DNA of 64,000 bases from positions 1,058,499 through 1,122,498 of the forward strand of contig NW_003314323.1 of NCBI RefSeq assembly GCF_000143415.4, read 5' to 3'. This DNA comes from Selaginella moellendorffii (taxonomy: Eukaryota > Streptophyta > Lycopodiopsida > Selaginellales > Selaginellaceae). This document shows, one piece after another, positions 43,213-54,647 of the stretch; the stretch's first letter is position 1, and each line of letters starts with the position of its first letter. Made by a program: the position numbers and the translations under genes. Below the pieces are notes generated by a model that was given only the letters and a program-made list of their open reading frames with translations, searched no databases and was not told where the DNA came from.

Positions 43213-45760
43213 GAAAAATTCCTAATCATTGTCTCCAGGTTTGTAGATTTTCTCTCCCAAATTTTTTCCTTGGATTGCTTCTGCCATAATTCTTAGCTGC
43301 TTGGCATTGCATCTTTGTAGATTGCTGTGATTCTTAGTTGCTTGGCATTGCGATTGTGTTATTGATGGCATGATTCTAAAATTTTGAATTTTTCAAAATT
43401 TTTTTAGGCACAGGGCGTGACCGATTGTGGATTGGAACAAGAGCAGGGTGTGGGATTTTAGAGGCTGAGCAATTGTGGATTGGAGCAGCAGCAGGGTGTG
43501 GGATTTTAGAGGTTGGACTAAGTGATTGTGGATTGGAGTAGAAGCAAGTGCAGGATTTTAGAGGTTGAGCTGAGTGATGGCATCTGGGAGCCAAAGCAGG
43601 AGGACTTCAACAGGGCGACATCCATCATCCGTTTGGTGGGAAGAAGTGATCCTTGGTGATCAAACAAACTGCCGTAGTGGGCATTGACGCTGGTCTTGCA
43701 AGTGGTGTTCGTTGAGAGACAAAGTTTCAGGTGTGGATCGTGTGAGGGGACATCTCACAGGGGAAGCTGGTCATGAAATCTTAAGTTGTGATGTCATCTC
43801 AGCAGAGAAGAGACAACAGCTTAGGGAGATAGCTAAAACCATCGACGACCAGGTTTTGGCTGGAAAACACCAAAGCAAGCAACAAGCAGTTTCTACACGT
43901 GTCGAAGGCATCCAAAGCACTGGAGGAGAGAGTTTTGTTGCTTCCCAGAGTTCTACACCAGGTGGCAATTCTGTAGAAGGAATTTCCAGGTTTTTTTTGC
44001 AACGACAGTAGGGAATCCGGGATTCTTTTGATCCAAAAAGGAAGGAAGCAGTGGATATGGCTATAGGACGATTTTTCTGGAACGAGCACATACCATTTGT
44101 GAAAGCTCGTTCTCACCATTTCAAGGAGATGGTGCAGCAGATTGCAAGGCATGGAATTCCCTACGATCTTCTAACAAAGACAGCATTGCGAGAGCAATTG
44201 TTGCAAGTGGAGAAAGCCAATCTTGAAGTTCAACTTGCCAAGGTGAAGGCACGTTGGAAGAATTGTGGGGTTACTCTTGTTGCTGATGCATGGAATGACA
44301 CAAGAAATCGACATGTCATGGGGCTTGTTGCATACAGCAGAGGATAGTCAACTTTTCTTGAGGCCATTGATATATCTTCTAATGGGAAGACGGCTGATAA
44401 CATTTTTGCGACATGGGAGCAAAGTATCGAGATTGTTGGAGAGGAGAATGTTGTTCTTATTGTCACGGATGGTGAGGCTTCAAACAAGGCTGTTGCTAGG
44501 CTTCTAGAGGCGAGGAAGCCAAGGATTATGTGGGCTCCGTGCTTAGCTCATTGTTTGAACAACATTCTCAAGGATTTCGCAAAACTACCATGGATGGTTG
44601 GGCTGCTAGACAAGGGAAAGACTCTGGTTGGCTTCCTCCAGAACCATTCGCATCTAGTAGCGATTTTGGCATCCTTCTCTTCACGACGAGTGTTGAAGTT
44701 CAGCGAAACACGATTCACCTTTAACTTTCTAATGATGGAGAGATTGGTGGAGCTGAGGCCAAAGCTACAACAAATGTTTGTGAGCGACGCTTACAATGCA
44801 AGGCTAGAGTCAAGGACAGATTCTGGGATAGCATGCTGAGGAATTGTGTTCAACAATACATACTGGAACGAGGTTAACCACATGCTGGGTGTTTCAAGGA
44901 GGGTGATGTATTTATTACGGATGGTTGACGGAGACGTGCCTATGATTGGGAAGGTCTACGAGGGGATGGATCAGATGAGCGAGAACATCTGTCAACAAGA
45001 GGAGAACAATCTTAGGTATGAGGAGCTAAACCAACTGATTTCAAACAGGTGGTGGGCTTATCATAGCACCTTTCACTCCATGGCATACATGCTTGATCCA
45101 GAGTTTCAAGGGCAAGGACAGGAAAATCCAGGGAAGTTTCCAAAGATTGGAACATGTACTTGGAGATCCAATTCCCTGACTATCAGCAAAGGTCAACTAT
45201 AAAAAATCAGCTTTGCCAATACAGGAACTTGGAGGGTATTTTTGGCACTGGGGACTCTCAGATGGATCATACAACAAAGGGTTCTGTGCAGTGGTGGGAG
45301 GACAATGGCTACTCAGGTCCAGATTTGCAGAGGTTGGCAATTCGAGTGCTTAGTCAGGCAAGTTCTTCCTCATCTGTGGAGCTATTGTTCAGCATTTTTG
45401 GGCACATCACTTCAAAAAAGAGGAATTGCTTAGCAATGAGCCGGATTGCAGACTTGGTATTTGTGGCCAGTAATACCAAGTTAATAGGGAGCCACACTTC
45501 CTATGACAAGTTTGTGGGATTGAGCCAGACAGGAAGTATTCCTCAAATTACTGATGCTGATATTGAAGCTATGGAAGAAGAGGATGAAGACAAAGATGAT
45601 GATCCTGCTAATAAGGAGCTTCTAGATGAGATGGAGTGATAAGTAGAATATTCTAGAGAATATTCGTGTTTTCACCCGTGTTTATCCGTGTTCATTTCCG
45701 TGTTCCGTGTTCGTGTTCAAAAAATTGAATGCCGTGTTCATGTTCGTGTTCGTGTTTTGA
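43213..45760 (+). mobile_element. hAT DNA transposon remnant within element C
   Basis: The segment lies between the cut LTR of C and C's last reading frame and contains a hAT transposase. The right border, near 45,760, is rich in CGTGTT repeats (45,665-45,757), which could be subterminal transposase sites. Clear terminal inverted repeats and an 8-bp duplication were not found, so the borders are approximate. The part of the C LTR expected on the far side is missing. Confidence 0.6.
43712..45639 (+). pseudogene. hAT-family transposase, broken
   Basis: A partial BED-type start (VRGHLTG) is followed by the FFWNEHIPFVKARSHHF region. Then come GVTLVADAWNDTRNR (with the first presumed catalytic Asp), LIVTDGEASNKAVARLLEAR, MWAPCLAHCLNNILKDF and ETRFTFNFLMMERL. 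Near the C-terminus, WWEDNGYSGPDLQRLAIRVL and SSSVELLFSIFGHITSKKRN form the hAT dimerisation region. Stops or frame changes occur near 44,009, 44,345, 44,837 and 45,150. It is transcribed opposite to the host element C. Confidence 0.85.
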
Positions 45761-45764
45761 AGCT

Positions 45765-46307
45765 ATGGTTTAAAGGCTCATAGAATTCCTTCTTGATCGC
45801 TCCCCGGGTGTATATGAAGGAGTCTTGCTTGAGAAGATGCTGTGCGATGTCGGCTGGTGTTGGGAAGTAGTTTGCTTGCTCTCGATGCATGCGTTGATTG
45901 AGGGCTTCAAACAACTTGCGGGTGCAGAAGCTTGGGTCTCGAAGTTTATCTTCATACTCCTTTCTGATCTCGTCATAATCATGGCGTACCTGACTCTGTG
46001 GCTGAGGCATGGCTTCTGCTCCTGCTCCTGCTTTGTGATCCTGGTGTTTCTCGCTAGGGTTCGCTGTGTTCTTGGTCCTGGGAGTTGAAGTTGCTGGAGG
46101 CTGAATCTGCTTCGTTGGATGTGGGTGACGTGGTCGGGCCAGATTCTTTGAGGTGGTTGGAGATGAGCTTTTCAGTTTGATGGTGGATGAACGGCCCAGA
46201 TGTGGCGCTGAAATTAATTTATCCGTTGGGAAATTTTTCGCTTGGAATCTTGTTGAAGGGGCGGAATTTTTGTGAATGCTGGTCGTGGTATTTGCTGGAG
46301 GAGGCAT
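45765..46307 (-). pseudogene. Element C 3'-most reading frame, cut by the hAT segment
   Basis: A Pro/Thr/Ser-rich N-terminal part is followed by a charged segment (YDEIRKEYEDKLRDPSFCTR and EQANYFPTPADIAQHLLKQD). After PLNHSFK it runs into the hAT end and stops. No known domain is recognised. It lies downstream of integrase on the same strand, where some plant gypsy lineages carry extra frames. Confidence 0.45.
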
Positions 46308-46577
46308 GGTTGCGTGTTCTTCAAATGATTGGCGAAGGTAGTCAATGTTTTCTTTTGTGGAACGTGTCGAGGAGGTTGGGGCGTTGAGAATGTTGTTCTC
46401 AGCTGGTGGAGAAATTGAGTTCTGGGTGATCAGCTGACGTTTTTCTTTGGCGATGTTGATGTGTTTGTGAGAAGTTGTCGGTTTTGGGGCTGATTCGGGT
46501 GGATGTGGATGCGGGATCTGGGGTGAGTGTGTATGGTGGTGTGAGTTGTCTTCCTTGTCGCTGATGACGAGGTGCTC

Positions 46578-47270
46578 TCAGATCAGCGGTTTGGGAGGTG
46601 GATTCGCTGGTGTTTTGTGTGTGAGGCGGCGGCGAAGTGGAGTTGAATTGTTGGAGTGTTTGTTGCTGGAGCTGGTGTTGTTGGAGTGAGTTGAACCTGA
46701 TTGCTGGGATGCTGGCTTCGGTTTCTTGTTGGGAGTTGCTCCTTTTGATTCTGAGTGTTCTTTGGAGCTGTCGCTTTTTTCTGTGGAGTTCGTTTGGGTT
46801 GTCCATGGTTGCTTGTTGGGAAGAGCTTGGTGTAGAGTGATCAGCAGTGGGAAGATTACTGTCCGCATGGTCTTCTTGTTGAGTGTGGCAAGGATGGCAT
46901 GGTCGAGAAGCTTGAGAAGGAGCTCGTGGAGATGATGAGCCACGTTCACACGTTTGCTGTCGAGTAGAGCTCCATAGACTTCTGTTGTGCACTTGCTGAT
47001 GGTGCGATCTGTTGGGTGAAGTTTGTAGTAGAGGAGGAGGGCTTTGAGGCGATCCATATACTGCTCCTCGATGTCCTCCCATGTGAGCTCACCGGTAATT
47101 TCTCGATTGGCCTTGATGATTTGCTGTGGAACTTCTCCTGAAAATTTGAGCAGTCCCTTGTTGGAGATTTTGAAAATAGAGGCGATTCTTGCTGGGCTGA
47201 GGGTGATCTCGTTGGTGCCGTTGGTTATGGTGCTGTTCTTGGTGTTGAAGGAGGCGGCCAGTTTCCTTGC
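46578..47270 (-). CDS. Element C extra reading frame downstream of integrase
   Basis: The frame runs through LARKLAASFNTKNST, EITLSPARIASIFKIS, GELTWEDIEEQYMDRLKALL and LHELLLKLLDHAILATLN, followed by a Ser/Asn/Gln-rich tail. It is neither integrase nor a chromodomain. The predicted fold is helical and its sequence style recalls the extra frames of plant Athila/Tat elements, but I cannot name the family. The start codon is uncertain; ATG at 47,057 is one option. Confidence 0.45.
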   Translation of the reverse strand, partial: ARKLAASFNTKNSTITNGTNEITLSPARIASIFKISNKGLLKFSGEVPQQIIKANREITGELTWEDIEEQYMDRLKALLLYYKLHPTDRTISKCTTEVYGALLDSKRVNVAHHLHELLLKLLDHAILATLNKKTMRTVIFPLLITLHQALPNKQPWTTQTNSTEKSDSSKEHSESKGATPNKKPKPASQQSGSTHSNNTSSSNKHSNNSTPLRRRLTHKTPANPPPKPLI

Positions 47271-47689
47271 TAGGTGGTTGTGTCATTGCTGGGAAGCTTA
47301 GGAATATGGTGTATGACGTATCTGAGGTGCTGGGGTGGATGAGCTGGCATCTTTCTCTTCATTTTCTGTGGTCAAAGTGCTTGCCCCATTAGGGTTCTTG
47401 AAACCTGTAACTGTTGGTTGGCTGATCGTGTGGCGCTCGATTGCTGGTGATGAACGGTAGAGATTTGTTGATGGAATTGATGTAGTTTGATTTGGCTTGA
47501 TTGCAAATCAATGGTGGATATTGCTGATGAAGTTAACTCAAGTTCAACTGTTGATATTTGCTCAGGTGGCATAGATCCAACGGTAGCTTGGGACTTAGAG
47601 ATTTTTGCTACTGTTTGTTGCTGAAGTTGGTGGATGAGTTCGTGTTGAGTTGAGTTGAGTTGTGTTGAACTGATTTGAGTTAAAGTTTG

Positions 47690-48930
47690 TCTGCTGGGGT
47701 GAGTGTTGATTGTTGGTTTTGGGGTGTTTGTCGGTTTGGGTCTGAAATTTGCTGAGGTGCTGATGCTGAATATGTCAACGTGATATGGTCGAAGCTTGTT
47801 GAGGTTGACGATCTCAGTGAATTCTTCAGCGAGTGTGCTGACTTTGGCGGTGCCGTTGGGGTATAGTTCAATGATTTTGAAAGGTCCTTGCCAGTTGGTG
47901 TGGAGTTTTTGGCCAAGTTTGCCGATGGGTCCTCGGTACCAGAGAACATGATCATCGACACTGTATTTGGGAATGTTATGCTGGGATGCTTGTCGGTTGT
48001 GCCGAGCTTTTCTCTGTTTTTGGATGGCATGAAGTGTCCAGAGGGCATTGAGTCGGAGTTCGTCGAGATGTTCGAGTTGCTGAAGCCTTTCTCGAACTGC
48101 ATGTCGGGTGTCGAGATTATACTGGACGGTGACTCGCATGCTTGGGACGATGAATTCAATTGGCGTGATGGCTTCTGTTCCGAAGGCGAGTTTGAATGGC
48201 GTCATGTCAGTGGTGACTTTATACGCAGTGCGATAGGCCCAAAGTACGTCAAGAAGTTTGTTGTCCCAGTCTTTGCCAGAATCGTTGATGACTTTTTTGA
48301 GGATGGTCTTCAGTGTTTTGTTCGTTGCTTCTGCTTGACCGTTGCCTTGAGGATAGTATGGTGTCGGCGTTTTGTGTCGGATTTTGAACTCGGTGGCGAG
48401 ATGTTCGATTGTTTGGTTGATGAAGTGGGTGCCTCTATCGGTGACGAGTTCGAGTGGTGTGCCGAAACGAGTGATGATATTTTTGTAGATGAAGGTTGCT
48501 GTTGCTTTCGCTGTGGCATGTCGGAGAGGTATTGCTTTGGCCCACTTGGTAGTGTAATCGGTGGCGATGATGATGTACTGATTTCATTGACGGGTGCTGA
48601 CTTGGGGTCCGATGAAGTCGAGTCCCCATTTCTGAAATGGTGCCATTGGGAATGTTGGGTTGAGTTGTTGAGTCTGAGTTTTCGGCGGTAATTGGTGTCT
48701 TTGACATGTGTCGCAGCGTTTGCAGAATTCTTCAGTGTCATGCAAGAGTGTCGGCCACCAGAGGCCGGCTTGAAGAATCTTCTGAGTTGTGGTGTCAGTG
48801 GCAAAGTGTCCGCCGGAAGGTCCATCGTGAGCTTCCTTGATGATTTGAGTTGTGCTTTGCGGTTTGATGCATTGGTGAAGAATGTTGTCAATTCCTAGTT
48901 TGTAGAGAGTGCCTCCGATGACTGAGTATT
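47690..48930 (-). pseudogene. Element C integrase
   Basis: In the minus-strand frame the following can be read: CDTCQRHQ (zinc-binding half), WGLDFIGP, then IIIATDYTTKWAKA, LVTDRGTHFINQ and YYPQGNGQAEATNKTL, which hold the D-D-E catalytic residues, and MTPFKLAFGTEAITPIE. A C-terminal module with VLWYRGPIGKLGQK and WQGPFKIIELYPNG follows. A stop lies in the core near 48,585 (TRQ followed by TGA/TAA-type change) and frames switch near 48,160. Confidence 0.85.
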
Positions 48931-49201
48931 GTCAGGTTTTAGCAACAAAAGTCTTCTTTTGGTTGGACGTAGTGTACTGATCTGGAACTCGTGCTGAGTT
49001 CAGGTAACTGAAGATGTCATCAAGCCAGGTTGCTGGTATTGAAACTCGGAATAGGTTTGAGTCGGGTAAGTCATCGGTAAGTCTTTCGGGTTTGTCGCTG
49101 GTGGTGATCCGGCTGAGATAATCTGCTTGCTCGTGATTTTTGCTGGGTTTGTGGACGATCTCGAAGTTGTATTCTTGTAGTAAAAGGAACCATCTTGATA
49201 T

Positions 49202-50731
49202 TCAACCAGATAATATTGGCTTGTTGATGAGGTAAAGGAGTGCCTTCTGGTCGACGAAAATTACAACTTTGGTTGACAGTATGTAGTGTTGAAACTTCTG
49301 AAGTGAGTAGATCATGTCGAGAGCTTCTTTCTCGGTGGTGGTGTAATTTCGTTCAGCTGGGTTGAGTAGTCGGCTGGCGTAGTAGATCGGTTGATCTCGG
49401 TTGTCGTGTTGAGTTTGGCTCAGAATTGCACCAGTGGCGACGTCGGAAGTGTCGACATGAATGTGGAACTCTTGTGTCCAATCAGGCTTGGCAAGGATTG
49501 GTGCTGTTGTTAGTTTGAGTTGGAGATTGTCGAATGCTTGTTGCTGTTCGGACATCCATGTCCATTGGGCATCTTGTTTCAGTCCATCGGTGAGTGGTTT
49601 GGCAATGTGAGTGTACTTGTGGATGAATCGTCGGTGATATCTGACTTTGCCGAGGAAGCGCCGAAGCTCTTTCTGGTTCTTCGGTGGTTTGAGTTTGGAG
49701 ATGATGTCGACTTTGTCCTTGTCGATGAGAATGCTGTCTTTGCAGACAATGTGGCCGAGAAGTACTCCAGATTTGACGAAGAAAGCGCATTTGTCGGGGT
49801 TGAGTGCTATGTTGTTCTCCTCGCACTTGTTGAGGCATTTCTCCAGGCATTCAAGATGTTGATCTTCCGAGCTGAAAACGCTGAAGTCGTCCATGAAGAC
49901 TCTCATGAAGTCGGTGAGGTAGTCTCGGAAAGTGTTGGTGACAAGCCTTTGGAAGGTGAATGGGGCATTGCAGAGTCCAAAAGGCATTCGTCGATAAGCA
50001 TAGGCTCCCCATGGACTGATGAATGCTGTCTTGTGCTGATCTTCTTCGGCGATGTGAATTTGGTTGTAGCCGGAGAAACCATCGAGGAAGGAATACATCT
50101 CGTGTCTGGCGACTGTGTCAAGAACTTCGTCGGTAAATGGTATTGGGAAGACATCTTTTTCGGTGGCATCATTGAGCTGTTTATAGTTGACGCAGATTTG
50201 AAGTTTGCCATTTTTCTTTGGCACAACCACTAGTGGTGAAAGCCATATCAGATTCTGAATTAGGTAGATGTACTCAACTTGGAGAAGTTTGTCAAGTTCT
50301 TTCTTTACTTGTTCCATCAGATTCGGATTCATCCAGTAAGCTGCTTGTCGTCTTGGTTTTGAGTCTGGAAGAAGGGTGATGGTGTGAAGGCTGAGTTTTG
50401 GGGAAACTCCCTTAAGGTCTCGATAACTCCAAGCGAACAAGTGTTTCTTCTTCCGGAGAAGATTGATGTCTTTGTCTCGAAAACTTGCCGAGATGTCAGT
50501 GGCGAGTACAATGTAGTGTTCGTTGCCGTCGTCGGCAAGGCTGACTTTTTTGAGTTTTTGGTCGGCTGGAATTGACGGAATGTAGGCAACTTTGTTGTGG
50601 TTGTCGACTATGAATGCTGGTGGCGCTTCGAGTTTTGTATCTTGAGTGACTGGATTTTTCAATGCTGATGTAATCGGGGGTCGTTCTCGTTGGAAGTCGG
50701 TGACAATTCGGAAGAGGTCGATCTCGGCCAA
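49202..50731 (-). CDS. Element C reverse transcriptase and RNase H
   Basis: A continuous 509-codon frame. The reverse transcriptase motifs are PLVVVPKKNGKLQICVNYKQ, YSFLDGFSGYNQIHIAEED, FGLCNAPFTFQRL, the catalytic FMRVFMDDFSVFS (FMDD in place of YxDD), GVLLGHIV and LRRFLGKVRYHRRFI. RNase H follows with FHIHVDTSDVATGAILSQ and YTTTEKEALDMIYSLQKF, and ends early at LLYLINKPILSG. This is the best-preserved part of the element. Confidence 0.92.
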   Translation of the reverse strand: MAEIDLFRIVTDFQRERPPITSALKNPVTQDTKLEAPPAFIVDNHNKVAYIPSIPADQKLKKVSLADDGNEHYIVLATDISASFRDKDINLLRKKKHLFAWSYRDLKGVSPKLSLHTITLLPDSKPRRQAAYWMNPNLMEQVKKELDKLLQVEYIYLIQNLIWLSPLVVVPKKNGKLQICVNYKQLNDATEKDVFPIPFTDEVLDTVARHEMYSFLDGFSGYNQIHIAEEDQHKTAFISPWGAYAYRRMPFGLCNAPFTFQRLVTNTFRDYLTDFMRVFMDDFSVFSSEDQHLECLEKCLNKCEENNIALNPDKCAFFVKSGVLLGHIVCKDSILIDKDKVDIISKLKPPKNQKELRRFLGKVRYHRRFIHKYTHIAKPLTDGLKQDAQWTWMSEQQQAFDNLQLKLTTAPILAKPDWTQEFHIHVDTSDVATGAILSQTQHDNRDQPIYYASRLLNPAERNYTTTEKEALDMIYSLQKFQHYILSTKVVIFVDQKALLYLINKPILSG

Positions 50732-51070
50732 AGGTTAGAGATCAGGGTAGGCTTTGAGAATTTGTTGTTCTTCATAGTCATCGAGGCCATCTTCGAGATT
50801 ATATTCTTCCAAGTCAATAGGTCGGTTGTGGCTGGACAGGGATTTGGTCACTTTTGTCGACATGGTTGTTGGTCGGTCCGGTCCTCGAAGGATAAGATTG
50901 TCATTGGGCCAATCTTGATAAACTTGGGCAATTCGGAGCCAAGGTCAACCGAGGAGAATTGAGTATCCGTCGGTCTGCTCCAGTAGTTTGAGGACAACAT
51001 AGTTGACTGGTATTTCGATGCCTTGAATGGTGGTGTTGACTTTTCGGATGATGCCTTTGGGTTGAACAGT

Positions 51071-51316
51071 TCAGTGGTCGGCCATTCGGACATTGAAAGG
51101 TGCTGGGTGAACTGGGCCGATGTTGAGTTGTTGAACAAGACTTTCTTCAATAATATTAACGCTGGAGCCGCCGTCAATTATGGCTCCTCGAACAAGATGT
51201 TTGTCGAGTCGTAGGTCGATTGTCAAAACATCATTGTCACAATCAGCTGGTTGAATCTCAGTTCGAAATGTGTCAACACCCGTCTGTGTCGAGTTGAGTG
51301 TGAGTGAGTCTGTCAA
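51071..51316 (-). pseudogene. Element C aspartic protease
   Basis: VRGAIIDGGSSVNIIEESLV contains the presumed retropepsin active site (D-G-G in place of the common D-S/T-G), and ADCDNDVLTIDLRLD precedes it. It is separated from the reverse transcriptase frame by stops at about 50,950 and 51,060. Confidence 0.75.
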
Positions 51317-51869
51317 AGTGTTGGTCGGTGCAAATGTCAGATCAGTGAGCTGTTTGGTGAGGTAGGGTGCAATCTTCAGCAGTTGGCCGATGTTGATCTG
51401 AATATTTTGATTGAGGATAGTCTTTGCTACTACTTGGATTTTGTCGAAGTTTGCCGAATTGTGTTCTGGTGTCGGTGTCGATGTTGGACGATTTGTCTGT
51501 CCATTTTCTGATATTGAGTCTTGGCATTGTTGTCAGCTGGTGATGGTTGAGCTTCATTGTCGGAGTCTAAAATCACTAATTCGGGTTGTTGTAGAGCGAG
51601 TTGCCATTGTATCTTGGCAGCTAACTTTTGCTTCTTTTTCCATTCCCGGAGTTTTGTTAGGCTCTCAGGGCCTTTCTGTTCACTATCTCCGGAATCTCTG
51701 TCTGGTTGTTGTTGTTTTTCTGCTCGAATTTGTGCTCGGGTTTGTACTGCCATGACTTGAGGATCTGAGTTGTCATTGTCGGCATAAGGTAGTTCGTCAG
51801 TCTTGACCATCCTTGTTGTTGGTGGTTGCTGCTGGTTCTGATCTTGTTGTCGAGGAGGCGGTGGACCAA

Positions 51870-53030
51870 GTCTCGGTGGTTTTGAAGTCAAGGTTGCCAT
51901 GGTCGGTTGTTATAGGTGCCTTGGGAGGCCTGGTCTTGATAACCTTGGCCTTGGTATCTTCGGTTCTGGTATCTTGGGTATTGTTGGTATCCTTGGTTGT
52001 AGTTGTCTCGGTTTGCTGGGTAGTTCCGGTTCGGTGGGTGTTGTCGATCATTGTAGTTGTTGTTGTAGTTGTTGTTGTAATTGTTGTAGTTGTTGTAGCG
52101 AGGTTGATCATTCCATTGTCGACTCTGGTGTTGGAAGTTGTTTCTCGGTGGTCTCCAGTTTGTCGGAGGTGGTGGCTGGTAATTGTCGAAGTATTGATTT
52201 GGATATGGTTGTCGAAACTGCTGTCGGGGATAGTTCGAGACTTGTCGAACTTCTGGAGAATTTCGAAATCTGCAAGTCTTGGCGTCATGACCTTCTTTGG
52301 TACAGATCTGGCATTTGGAGATTTGGAGCTTGTAGTCACTTGCCGGATGTCTTTTGTTCTTGCACTTAGTACACCAAATTCCAGATCGAAATTCTTTGAT
52401 GTCGGCCTTGGCTTTTCCCTTGAGCTTGTCGATTGTTTTCCTAAGTTTCTAAAGTTTTGACTTGGTGCTCTCTCCAAGTTCATCATCGGAGTCATCGTTG
52501 GAACTGCTATCAGAATCTGAGTTATCCGTGTCATCTACTTGTGCTGTCATTCGTCGAGCTTGAATATCTTGAAGGGCTCTTGCAAGTTCGAGATAAGTGG
52601 CAACGTTGATGTGTGTTGCCGCTTCTCGGAGGGATCGTCGGAGGCCTTGCATGTACCATTGGTAAAGTAATGTTTTGGTGGCACTGTTGCCGCATTTGCT
52701 GGCATGTCGAGTGAAGGTTTGAGTGTAGTCGTCGATGGATTGACCAGACTTTTGCTTGAGTTTTTGGATCTTGTGAAGTCGTTGGCTTTGAGTGAGGGAA
52801 GACTTGAATCGGTCTACGAGTTTGAGTGTGAGGTCGTCGAAACTTGTATTTTGAGGAAGCGTTTGAGCCCATTCGTTGGCTCTCTTTTGAAGGGTACATC
52901 GGAAATAGTATGGAAGTTCAGTCGTCTAGCTGTTGATTCGGATTGCTTCTCGGAACTGTTCAACATGTTTCTCGGTGTCTTCTGACTTCAGACCATGAAA
53001 TAGTGGATAGGAGACGTCTTCCGACATGTA
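51870..53030 (-). pseudogene. Element C gag: capsid and zinc knuckle
   Basis: The capsid part reads SYPLFHGLKSEDTEKHVEQF, a TAG near 52,930, YYFRCTLQKRANEWAQTLPQ and KQKSGQSIDDYTQTFTRHAS, then LREAATHINVATYLELARAL and an acidic Asp/Ser run. A knuckle CQICTKEGHDAKTC (C-X2-C-X4-H-X4-C, about 52,310-52,270) and an Asn/Tyr/Gln-rich tail (about 52,230-51,900) follow. Confidence 0.82.
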
Positions 53031-54207
53031 TGTTGGCAACGGCGGTAGTGACTGCCATTTGCTGTTGGTAGTAATGTTGGTATTGTCGAGGTTGTTTTGT
53101 CAGTTTGTCACCGTGGAGTCCTAAGGTGATTTGTAGCAAGGGGTTGTCGGGGTCGACAACAAAGTTGGTGTAAGAGGAAGGTGGTGGTGAAATGTTGTTG
53201 TTATTCAGTGGACTCTTCTCTGTTTTTTCTTCTATGTTGGGATTGTTTTCTGGTGTGTCATCGATGTCGTCGTCAGTGTCGGGTTGCTTGCCGGTGTTGA
53301 TTTTCGGAAGATGGTGTTTGAACTTGTTGTCGACGTATTTGTCGGAGTTATGTTGTCTTGGTTGTGGTTGTTCTTCTAAATTGTCAAAGAGTTCTTCAAA
53401 TGTATAGTTGTGTGGGGATTGTGGTTGCTGTGGAAGATTGTTGTCGTCAACGATTGGTTCGTCGATCTCGTTGTTGTTGGATGATTGTAGCTGTTCGGCA
53501 GTTCGGTGCGAGTTGTTGACGTCGAGTGCTTGACTATTGGACGATTCGGGTTGTTCGTCTTTACTGCTGTTGACTGGGTATATTGGAGTGCGACTGTAAT
53601 TAGTGAAGTCGAGTTGTTGTCTCATTGGCGCGTTGAAGTCGAAAGCATGTTCGAAAGGTCTTGCTGATAGCGGGCTTCGGTAGATGTTGGAAGCAAATGT
53701 GGGATATATTGGTGTTGTGAAGATCGGTCGGTATGGCGAAAATGGTGCTGGTCTGGTGAAGTCTGTGAAGCTGGGCGGGAAACTTGGTCGTTCGTCGTCA
53801 CTGTAGATGGGGTTGGTGAATGTACCTTTGAAGTGGTTGTATGCTGCTTGAAAAATGTTTTGTTGCTCGGGCGTAGTCTGTGTCGACTGCTCAAATGTTC
53901 GGTCGGGCTCGGGCACTTTGGTGGGTGCCGTCGAGGGTGTTGATTCAAGCTCGGGCACTTCGGTGGGTGCCGTCGAGGGTGTTGATTCAAGCTCGGGCAC
54001 TTCGGTGGGTGCTATCGAGGGTGTTGATTCAGGCTCGGGCACTTCAGTGGGTGCTGTCGAGGGTGCTACCGGTGGTGTGTCTGGTGGTGTTGTGTAGTCG
54101 TCGTATTCTTCGCAGATGTCCGATACTGACTTGTCGGAGTTAGCTCGCGGTAATAATTTGTGTCGGATGTAATTCTCTCTCTTGGAGGGTCTAACAACTT
54201 GATTCAA
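52960..54207 (-). CDS. Element C gag N-terminal extension with Pro/Glu repeats
   Basis: A 415-codon frame of low complexity, not a known domain. Residues about 35-100 contain four near-identical units APTEVPELESTPST. Further on it is rich in Asn, Gln and Pro. It overlaps and probably precedes the capsid frame by a frame change near 52,990. Confidence 0.55.
   Translation of the reverse strand: MNQVVRPSKRENYIRHKLLPRANSDKSVSDICEEYDDYTTPPDTPPVAPSTAPTEVPEPESTPSIAPTEVPELESTPSTAPTEVPELESTPSTAPTKVPEPDRTFEQSTQTTPEQQNIFQAAYNHFKGTFTNPIYSDDERPSFPPSFTDFTRPAPFSPYRPIFTTPIYPTFASNIYRSPLSARPFEHAFDFNAPMRQQLDFTNYSRTPIYPVNSSKDEQPESSNSQALDVNNSHRTAEQLQSSNNNEIDEPIVDDNNLPQQPQSPHNYTFEELFDNLEEQPQPRQHNSDKYVDNKFKHHLPKINTGKQPDTDDDIDDTPENNPNIEEKTEKSPLNNNNISPPPSSYTNFVVDPDNPLLQITLGLHGDKLTKQPRQYQHYYQQQMAVTTAVANIHVGRRLLSTISWSEVRRHRETC
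53900..54075 (-). repeat. Coding minisatellite in the gag extension
   Basis: A unit of about 42 bp (GTGGGTGCCGTCGAGGGTGT then TGATTCAAGCTCGGGCACTT) is present four times in a row with few differences. Confidence 0.85.
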
Positions 54208-54647
54208 CTTCTCTTAGTCTTTCTTTCTCTTTGTTTCTAAAGTCTTCAAATCTCTATCTAAACATCGGATAAGTCGTTGTCGGTCTTCTTCCGACTTGCT
54301 GGATGTTCTTCGTGGTTTTGGATACATGCATTCTTCTACTGGTTGTCGGTGTCAGATTCGTGTGTGCAATCAATCATGCAGTGCGGGCAGAACTTCGGGA
54401 ATACTGTTGGCGGGCTAATTGTCGATAAAGTTGTTGTGAGCTTGTTCGTTCTTTTCAGTGCACATATTGATGGTGGTGTGTGTTGGGTTGGGTTGTGTTC
54501 AGCCGAGTTGTGTTGGGTCGAGTGTGCTGGTGCAGTATGCAGACTGGTCTTCCACTGGCTGGTGCCGAGATGGAGTTCAATGAAGAGTTTCGGATATTCG
54601 GGTTTGTCTGGAATGATTTCTTCGATAATGTCATCGAGTTGTTCGAG

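Noticed and set aside
51797-52534. 245-codon Thr-rich frame on the minus strand
   Set aside because: It is out of frame with the gag zinc knuckle and overlaps the true nucleocapsid region; its Thr runs come from the Asn/Tyr-rich tail read in another frame.
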